From an uncultured Mediterraneibacter sp. (GTDB lineage Bacteria; Bacillota; Clostridia; Lachnospirales; Lachnospiraceae), in the NCBI RefSeq assembly GCF_934309415.1, contig NZ_CAKRDI010000044.1, positions 1-19,255 of the forward strand: a DNA stretch of 19,255 bases, in the 5' to 3' direction. The notes beneath the pieces are model-generated. The model searched no databases, was not told the DNA's origin, and saw nothing but the letters and a program-made list of their open reading frames with translations. A program made the position numbers and the translations under genes. Below are positions 14,508-19,255 of the stretch, piece after piece; positions within the stretch are counted from its first letter, which is position 1, and each line of letters opens with the position of its first letter.

Positions 14508-15370
14508 CTGTTTCTGAATTTTCTCGGCGTTACCTCATACCGTTGCTTGAATGCCTTAATAAAATGACTGCAGTCACAGAACCCTGTCTCCTGGCTGATA
14601 TAAGTCAGATCAAAGTCCGTGAACCGTAGCAGATTTTCTGCCTTTTGCAGTCTTACCGCAAGAATCATCTCCTTACAGGTCTGTCCATAATATTCCTTGA
14701 ATTTCGCTGCAAAATACGAATAACTCATATGAAACTTCCCTGCCAGCTCCTCCACAGAGATTTCTTCCTGGTAATGCTGTGAAATGTATTCAGATACTTC
14801 TGCAAATTTTTCATTCAACGCAGTTTCCTTTTCTCTCTTTTTTATCTGGAAACCATCCTGCTCCCACACGCGGAGGATCTCCGCCATAAGATGACAATAA
14901 TTCGAATGCAAAATAACGTCATAACCAAATCGCTTTTCTTCTAACTCCTTCATTGATTCCTGAATGAGCTGCTTCACTCTTCTCTGATCCAATTTCTCCT
15001 TTTCCAGATAAACAGACACCTCCTTTTCCTCTGACGCCATGGCAATCAGACGCGAAATCGACGGAAATGCCGAACCGGATATATTCAAATGTGCAGGATC
15101 AAACTTTAAAACATAGTAACGGATTGGAAACTGCCCTGTTGAATAGATTGCGTGAGTCATCTGCGGATAAAATACGATCAGATCTCCCGGTTCCAATACA
15201 TAATTCTCTTCTCCTGCCTCTACATACGCATTTCCTTCCACCATATATAGAATCTCCACAAAATAATGCCAGTGTGGAAGAATTGGGAATACGGCAGATG
15301 TCTGTGCATCAAATAAAAATGCTTCATATGGTTTGTTTAATGTATCTGAATATTCAAAATAAGGTTTCAC
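14489..15370 (-). CDS. AraC family transcriptional regulator with N-terminal cupin domain
   Basis: 293-residue AraC/XylS-type regulator. Residues 1-100 form a cupin-like sensor (PHWHYFVEILYMVEG, VLEPGDLIVFYP, MTHAIY), typical of sugar-responsive members. The C-terminal 100 residues are the double helix-turn-helix: SVEELAGKFHMSYSYFAAKFKEYYG, then LTYISQETGFCDCSHFIKAFKQRYEVTPRKFR. The start is GTG at 15370 with GGAG 7 nt upstream. The final residues (NRLLFTE) and the TAG stop are coded by an arm of the repeat element at 14475-14507, so the native C-terminus may have been replaced. It diverges from the glycosidase-ABC gene pair across a 134-bp region with a TATATCAT/ATGATATA inverted repeat, and it likely controls that pair in response to a glycan. 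Confidence 0.92.
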   Translation of the reverse strand: MKPYFEYSDTLNKPYEAFLFDAQTSAVFPILPHWHYFVEILYMVEGNAYVEAGEENYVLEPGDLIVFYPQMTHAIYSTGQFPIRYYVLKFDPAHLNISGSAFPSISRLIAMASEEKEVSVYLEKEKLDQRRVKQLIQESMKELEEKRFGYDVILHSNYCHLMAEILRVWEQDGFQIKKREKETALNEKFAEVSEYISQHYQEEISVEELAGKFHMSYSYFAAKFKEYYGQTCKEMILAVRLQKAENLLRFTDFDLTYISQETGFCDCSHFIKAFKQRYEVTPRKFRNRLLFTE

Positions 15371-15413
15371 TGCTCTTCTCCATCATAGATTTTTACAATT
15401 TTTCAATAGATTT

Positions 15414-15446
15414 ATTATATCATCCTTTTTCCATGCATGATATACT
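15414..15446. promoter_or_regulatory. Divergent promoter region and possible AraC operator
   Basis: TATAAT on the minus strand (15419-15414) can serve the araC-like gene, and TATACT on the plus strand (15441-15446) the glycosidase gene. The two flank an inverted repeat, TATATCAT (15416-15423) and ATGATATA (15437-15444), with half-site centres 21 bp apart, two helical turns. No good -35 boxes are visible, which fits activator-dependent promoters. The operator call is inference. Confidence 0.4.
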
Positions 15447-15504
15447 TTCACCCGAAAACATTCAGAACCCATTTATTTCAAAAAGACAGGAGGTTTTTAC
15501 CAAA

Positions 15505-16461
15505 ATGACAATTCAAAATCCACTCGGCTATATCAAAGGAATCACATTTGCCCCGTTTCACAAACGTGGTTCTCTTTCCACACAGACTGCCCGTGACAGT
15601 TTTGATTATATGATAGAACATACCGCTGCTGATTTCGTAATCCTTGCCCCTGTCGGGCTGCAGGATCACGCGCACTCAGAAGAAATCTGCTACACTTCCA
15701 GCGCCACATTCTCGGATGAGGAATTAATCGATATGATCCGCTATGCCAAAAGCAAGGGGATCCGTGTCGGGCTGAAACCTACCGTAAACTGCAAAAACGG
15801 CGTCTGGCGCGCCTATATCAGTTTCTTTGAAAAGGATGTTCCGTGTGAACCCAAGTGGGGCAACTGGTTTGCCTCTTACACAGAATTCCAGACACATTAT
15901 GCTAAGATTGCAGAAGCAGAACAATGTGATCTTTTTATTGCAGGATGTGAGATGGTAATGACAGAACACCGCAGTGAAGAATGGAGAAATGTAATCGCTG
16001 CAATCCGGAACTGTTACCATGGACTTGTTTCCTACAACACAGATAAATATCAGGAAGAAAATGTAACCTGGTGGGATTGTGTCGACCTGATCTCTTCCAG
16101 CGGATATTATCCGATTGATCAATGGGAACAGGAACTTGACCGTATTGAAAGGATCGTTCAGAAATTCAAGAAACCCTTCTTCTTCGCTGAGGCAGGATGT
16201 ATGTCCAGAGAGGGTTCCTCACTGGTACCAAACAACTGGGCAATCCAGGGCCCTTTACGTCTGGAGGAACAGCCTGACTGGTATCGTTCCATGTTCAAGG
16301 CCTGCGGACAGAGATCATGGGTCAATGGTTTCGCCATGTGGGAGTGGGCTCCGATTCTCCCATCTAGAAGTACTGCATCAAGAGATACCAGCTACGAGAT
16401 CTGCAACAAACCGGTTCAGGAGGTTATTAAAGACTATTATGAGAGAGACACAAGAAAATAA
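15505..16461 (+). CDS. GH113-like glycoside hydrolase (beta-mannanase/mannosidase-like)
   Basis: 318-residue TIM-barrel hydrolase with the length and layout of GH113 beta-1,4-mannanases (AaManA is about 320 residues). The expected acid/base is Glu149 in FIAGCEMVMTE, at the end of strand 4, and the nucleophile is Glu229 in FFFAEAGC, at the end of strand 7; the AaManA pair is, as I recall, Glu151 and Glu231. Other barrel strands appear at GITFAPF, RVGLKPTVN and VDLISSSGYYP. There is no signal peptide, so it should act in the cytoplasm on imported oligosaccharides. The start at 15505 is chosen over upstream in-frame codons because AGGAGG lies 11 nt before it. Its 3' end overlaps the ABC transporter start. 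The GH family is likely; substrate (manno-oligosaccharide or other) uncertain. Confidence 0.78.
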   Translation: MTIQNPLGYIKGITFAPFHKRGSLSTQTARDSFDYMIEHTAADFVILAPVGLQDHAHSEEICYTSSATFSDEELIDMIRYAKSKGIRVGLKPTVNCKNGVWRAYISFFEKDVPCEPKWGNWFASYTEFQTHYAKIAEAEQCDLFIAGCEMVMTEHRSEEWRNVIAAIRNCYHGLVSYNTDKYQEENVTWWDCVDLISSSGYYPIDQWEQELDRIERIVQKFKKPFFFAEAGCMSREGSSLVPNNWAIQGPLRLEEQPDWYRSMFKACGQRSWVNGFAMWEWAPILPSRSTASRDTSYEICNKPVQEVIKDYYERDTRK

Positions 16462-18253
16462 TAACACACAGCAAACTGCAGAGCAGAATCTCTGGCAGGA
16501 AGAAGCAGCCATGATGCACATCTTCCGCCAGAACAGGAAAAGCAACTTGCGCACGCTTCTGTCTCTTTTCAAGGGACACTATGGCGCGCTGGCCGGTTCT
16601 ATTTTCTTTTTTATCATCAAGCACTCCCCGACCTGGGTCCTGCCGATTGTCACAGCTAACATTATCAATGCAGTAACAGACCACAGCGGGAATATTACAA
16701 GAATTCTGATCCTGAATACCATCCTTATGATCGTATTTCTGGTACAGAACATACCAACCAACTACATCCATACCTGGCTCTATGCCAAAACAGTGCGAAC
16801 AGTAGAGAAAGAACTGCGCGAATCCCTGGTCTGTAAACTCCAGCAATTGTCAATTACTTACCATAAAGAAATGCAGTCTGGAAGACTTCAATCGAAGATC
16901 ATGCGAGATGTAGAACAGATACAAAACCTTGCATCTCAGATCTTCATCTCCCTTTTGACTATCATCCTGAACATCGGTGTATCCTTCGGGGTTGTTATCT
17001 TCAAAAGCCGGATTGTATTTCTTTTCTTCCTCTGCACAATACCGGTTTCTGTTCTGATCATTGTCGGTTTTAAGGGGAAAATTAAAAACCATAACCGTGC
17101 ATTCCGTAAGGAAATGGAAGAAACTTCTGCCAAAGTAATGGAAATGGTTGAAATGATTCCTGTGACAAAAGCTCATGCCCTGGAAGACCAGGAAGCTCGT
17201 AAAATGAGTGAACAGCTCCGTAAAGTTGCTGAAAAAGGTCTTCAACTTGATATGATTCAGACCTACTTTTCTTCCATCAGCTGGGTTGCATTTCAGATCT
17301 TTCAGGTATTCTGCCTTGCATTTACAGCCTACATCGCATGGAAAGGAATGATCGGAGTCGGAGACATTACCTTATACCAGACTTATTTCTCCAGTATCGT
17401 TGCTCAGATTGCAAGTATTGTCACCTTACTTCCAATCATTGCAAAAGGTCTGGAATCTGTTGAATCGATTGGTGATGTGCTTTGTGCAAATGATATCGAG
17501 GATAACCATAAGAAGAAAAAAGTGCCGGATCTGAACGGAGAAATTACATTTCATGATGTATCCTTTACTTATAAAGGGGATGAAAAACCAGTATTAAGTC
17601 ATCTAAATTTCAAGATTCAGCCTGGAGAAACCGTTGCCTTTGCCGGTGGTTCCGGTTCCGGAAAAACGACAATCCTTAATCTCGCCATCGGTTTCCTGAC
17701 AGCTGACAGCGGACAGATATTGATCGATGAAAATGATCTGATGGAACTGGATCTGCACAGCTACCGGAAGCAGATTGCCGTCGTTCCGCAGCAATCCATC
17801 CTCTTTACCGGAACCCTCCGTGAAAATATCACTTATGGTTCTGAATCCATCTCCGAAGAACAGTTATGGGATGTCATCCGCGCAGCCAACCTGGAAGAAG
17901 TTGTGCAGAAGCTTCCTGATGGTCTGGACACAATGATCACAGAGCACGGGGAAAATCTTTCCGGCGGCCAGCGTCAGCGTATCTCCATTGCCCGCGCATT
18001 TTTACGGGATCCGAAGATTCTAATTTTAGATGAGGCAACTTCTGCTCTTGACAGTGTCTCTGAAAAGAAAATCCAGAATTCGATACAGAAACTGGTGAAA
18101 GGCCGTACCACATTAATTGTAGCTCATCGTCTTTCTACGATCCGTAATGCTGATCGGATTGCCGTGATTGGAAATGGGAATGTACTGGAATGTGGTTCTT
18201 ATGAAGAACTGATGGAGAAAAAAGGAGCCTTTTATCGAATGGAAAAAATGTAA
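16439..18253 (+). CDS. ABC exporter half-transporter (fused permease and ATPase)
   Basis: 604-residue type IV (exporter-fold) half-transporter. Residues about 45-340 carry six membrane helices; the ATPase domain follows. Walker A is GGSGSGKTT (403-411), Q-loop Gln451 in VVPQQSILF, signature LSGGQRQR (507-514), Walker B ILILDEATS (527-535) and switch His563 in AHRLST. All catalytic residues are present, so it can work as a homodimer or with a partner not seen here. The start at 16439 overlaps the glycosidase gene by 23 bp but has its AGGAGG 15 nt upstream, which is far; an ATG at 16511 with AGGAAG 9-10 nt upstream would give 580 residues and is a real alternative. Operonic with the glycosidase. 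Exporter-type folds do not normally import sugars, so its substrate is unclear. Confidence 0.92.
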   Translation: MRETQENNNTQQTAEQNLWQEEAAMMHIFRQNRKSNLRTLLSLFKGHYGALAGSIFFFIIKHSPTWVLPIVTANIINAVTDHSGNITRILILNTILMIVFLVQNIPTNYIHTWLYAKTVRTVEKELRESLVCKLQQLSITYHKEMQSGRLQSKIMRDVEQIQNLASQIFISLLTIILNIGVSFGVVIFKSRIVFLFFLCTIPVSVLIIVGFKGKIKNHNRAFRKEMEETSAKVMEMVEMIPVTKAHALEDQEARKMSEQLRKVAEKGLQLDMIQTYFSSISWVAFQIFQVFCLAFTAYIAWKGMIGVGDITLYQTYFSSIVAQIASIVTLLPIIAKGLESVESIGDVLCANDIEDNHKKKKVPDLNGEITFHDVSFTYKGDEKPVLSHLNFKIQPGETVAFAGGSGSGKTTILNLAIGFLTADSGQILIDENDLMELDLHSYRKQIAVVPQQSILFTGTLRENITYGSESISEEQLWDVIRAANLEEVVQKLPDGLDTMITEHGENLSGGQRQRISIARAFLRDPKILILDEATSALDSVSEKKIQNSIQKLVKGRTTLIVAHRLSTIRNADRIAVIGNGNVLECGSYEELMEKKGAFYRMEKM

Positions 18254-18254
18254 A

Positions 18255-18295
18255 AAATCCCGCAGTCGGTTATTCGAAACCTGTCTGCGGGATTT
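18255..18295 (+). terminator. Terminator after the ABC transporter gene
   Basis: AAATCCCGCAG (18255-18265) and CTGCGGGATTT (18285-18295) form a perfect 11-bp stem 2 nt after the stop codon. The tail (GCCTTACTCTTTCTTC) is pyrimidine-rich with few uninterrupted T. It ends the glycosidase-ABC operon. Confidence 0.78.
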
Positions 18296-18473
18296 GCCTT
18301 ACTCTTTCTTCATTCTTCAGTTCTCTGCATAATCAGTAAACGATTACATTCCAGCCTGATTTGCGATTTTTATTAGTTTCCGTTGATCTGTATTGCTACC
18401 TATATATAATACAGCTATGTATTTATCAGCACTTTCAAGGAATTTCTCTTTCTAGCTTATTGACGATTGCCGG
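18296..18473. other. Intergenic stretch without recognised content
   Basis: Between the ABC terminator and the palindrome-rich stretch I see no gene with a ribosome binding site on either strand and no RNA gene. It is AT-rich with pyrimidine runs. Confidence 0.45.
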
Positions 18474-18600
18474 CGTTCCCCAAATTCTTAAGTTGGGGAA
18501 TAATTTTAAGCATTTGTTGCTTGATTTCAATTTCATTTTTTATCATTTGGGGAATCCTTTTTATAAAGTTGGGGAGTATTTTTGTTCCCCAACTTTATAA
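18474..18600. repeat. TTGGGGAA/TTCCCCAA palindrome cluster
   Basis: Several inverted copies of one short word occur in 127 bp. TTCCCCAA...TTGGGGAA around 18476-18500 makes an 8-bp stem with a 9-nt loop. A single TTTGGGGAAT lies at 18546. A perfect 15-bp stem, TTATAAAGTTGGGGA (18561-18575) with TCCCCAACTTTATAA (18586-18600), encloses a 10-nt loop. The last hairpin codes for the end of the small minus-strand gene that stops at 18561. It may act as its terminator or be a repeat insertion. Confidence 0.6.
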
Positions 18601-18761
18601 TATAAACCATCTATTTCTTCTACTGACAATTCTGTACATTCTGCAATCCCTTCATATGTAAATTTGCCAGTTTCTAATATTCTTTTTGCTATTCGAACAG
18701 CCTCTTCATGCATTACCTCTTGTCGCATATCATCCATTATTCTACTCACAACAACCAGCAT
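18561..18761 (-). CDS. Short protein resembling a detached Rpn-type C-terminal tail (copy 1)
   Basis: Up to 66 residues. The core (EEAVRIAKRILETGKFTYEGIAE, then LSVEEIDGLY) reads like the helical IA...LS.EE tail found at the C-terminus of Rpn-family and related proteins. It is a recognisable homologue of the next gene to the right (18799-18978). The first ATG at 18761 directly abuts GGAGG, which is too close; a GTG at about 18749 or an ATG at 18737 is plausible, so the start is uncertain. Its last 13 residues (VGEQKYSPTL and neighbours) come from a perfect 15-bp palindrome. No nuclease residues are present; it may be a remnant, a stand-alone regulatory tail, or non-functional. Confidence 0.5.
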   Translation of the reverse strand: MLVVVSRIMDDMRQEVMHEEAVRIAKRILETGKFTYEGIAECTELSVEEIDGLYYKVGEQKYSPTL

Positions 18762-18798
18762 CCTCCAAGCGATTTTGCTATATCCTTACCACATTATG

Positions 18799-18978
18799 CT
18801 AAACAATCACTTTTTCGTCCAAAGATTTAACTTCGTCTATGGGCAATTCTACTATTTTTGCAATTTCTTCATATGACATTTTTCCTGTCTGCAATATTCC
18901 TTTTGCAACTTTGATTGCCTTTGCTCGTTCTGTTTCACATACGGTTTCATTTACCATTACTTCTATCGCTCTACACAT
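18799..18978 (-). CDS. Short protein resembling a detached Rpn-type C-terminal tail (copy 2)
   Basis: 59 residues starting MCRAIEVMVNE, with AKAIKVAKGILQTGKMSYEEIA and ELPIDEVKSLDEK, probably helical and charged. It aligns along most of its length with the gene at 18561-18761. The ATG at 18978 is preferred because AAGGA lies 9 nt upstream; an in-frame TTG at 19011 would overlap the GNAT gene. It starts 25 nt after the GNAT stop, so the two are probably co-transcribed. Small proteins that open with a CRA-E-M-like start and a tail of this kind are, to my recollection, common next to Rpn-type or toxin-like genes in Lachnospiraceae. No function assigned. Confidence 0.62.
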   Translation of the reverse strand: MCRAIEVMVNETVCETERAKAIKVAKGILQTGKMSYEEIAKIVELPIDEVKSLDEKVIV

Positions 18979-19003
18979 AATTATCGTTCCTTTATTCCAT
19001 CTC

Positions 19004-19255
19004 TTAGCCAATTTTCCGTATCATCTGCACCATCGGCTGGTTTTCATCCGGAATCCTCGCGACTTCACTAAAATAATTTTCCTTATAAAATTGAATCAAT
19101 TTCTCTTCATCTCGGCACTCAATCATCATATATCTTCCGCCAACTGCCTCTACTGAAGTTGCAATAATATCACTTGCAAAATCAATCAACTGTTTTCCAG
19201 ATATTCCTTCCGACTTGACATTTGAATTCTTTGATAATTGCCCAATCAAATAACA
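19004..19255 (-). CDS. GNAT family N-acetyltransferase, C-terminal part (cut by window edge)
   Basis: The reading frame is open to the right edge of the window, giving about 83 residues of the C-terminal half. LIGQLSKN, then SGKQLIDFASDIIATSVEAVGGRYMMIEC and KLIQFYKENYF, correspond to GNAT motif A onward: the acetyl-CoA strand, the following helix, the GGR.M.IEC strand and the closing FY...F helix. The arrangement (LIGQLSKN, GGR, FYKENYF) resembles the subset related to TacT-type toxins, but the acetyl-CoA loop (usually R/Q-x-x-G-x-G/A) is degenerate here (KSEGISGKQ). Acetyl-CoA-dependent transfer is expected; the acceptor is unknown. Co-directional with the small gene downstream. Confidence 0.72.
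   Translation of the reverse strand, partial: CYLIGQLSKNSNVKSEGISGKQLIDFASDIIATSVEAVGGRYMMIECRDEEKLIQFYKENYFSEVARIPDENQPMVQMIRKIG

Noticed and set aside
18467..18661. Small hydrophobic protein on the plus strand
   Set aside because: It runs across the TTGGGGAA palindromes and antisense to a better-supported small gene, and I see no ribosome binding site.

Overview
This 19.3 kb window looks like chromosomal DNA of a low-GC, anaerobic gut Firmicute, most probably a Lachnospiraceae member (Mediterraneibacter/Dorea/Blautia-like). The evidence is AT-rich intergenic DNA, AGGAGG-type ribosome binding sites, a perfect CcpA cre site, a PD-(D/E)XK 'Rpn' family protein with a basic/acidic tail, and several families of short palindromic intergenic repeats. 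The genus is inferred, not proven.

Layout, left to right. (1) 105-1872, minus strand: a HIT-family hydrolase followed with no gap by a MATE efflux pump; a perfect cre palindrome lies upstream and a terminator hairpin downstream. (2) 2100-7611, minus strand: a CoA-transferase (family I, catalytic Glu331), then two complete, divergent small/large subunit pairs of the 3-isopropylmalate dehydratase/aconitase family (5901-4165 and 3940-2184), ending in an A/T-rich terminator. No leuA, leuB or ilv gene and no visible T-box lies nearby, and both large subunits lack the usual LeuC wording around the Fe-S cysteines, so a catabolic hydroxy-dicarboxylate route is more likely than leucine synthesis. (3) 7856-8770, minus strand: an Rpn-family nuclease/transposase gene with a very strong terminator hairpin. 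(4) 9245-13155, minus strand: a PLP aminotransferase, an iron-dependent alcohol dehydrogenase family protein (GldA/HcxA-like, 1 nt away), and a YjiH-type membrane protein. A divergent MerR-family regulator (13446-14324, plus) shares an intergenic region that holds a textbook MerR promoter: TTGACT, 19-nt spacer with a perfect dyad, TATTAT. The likely logic is amino acid to 2-oxo acid to 2-hydroxy acid under a ligand-sensing activator. (5) 14489-18295: an AraC/cupin regulator (minus) divergent from a cytoplasmic GH113-like glycosidase and an overlapping ABC exporter half-transporter (plus), closed by a terminator. (6) 18441-19255: a palindrome-rich stretch, two tandem short genes that look like detached C-terminal tails of Rpn-type proteins, and the 3' part of a GNAT acetyltransferase cut by the window edge.

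The least-explained material lies between genes. One repeat family (three copies: 9172-9204, 13204-13329, 14366-14507) has GTTACTGTTCAC-like ends. Its best copy folds into a run of three strong hairpins and supplies the stop codon of the araC-like gene. A second family (4061-4141, 8825-8900, partial near 10767) has TGTGTCTTAAAA/TGTGTCTGAA-like inverted ends. A third, TTGGGGAA/TTCCCCAA-based set of palindromes lies at 18474-18600, with a perfect 15-bp stem that codes the end of a small protein.
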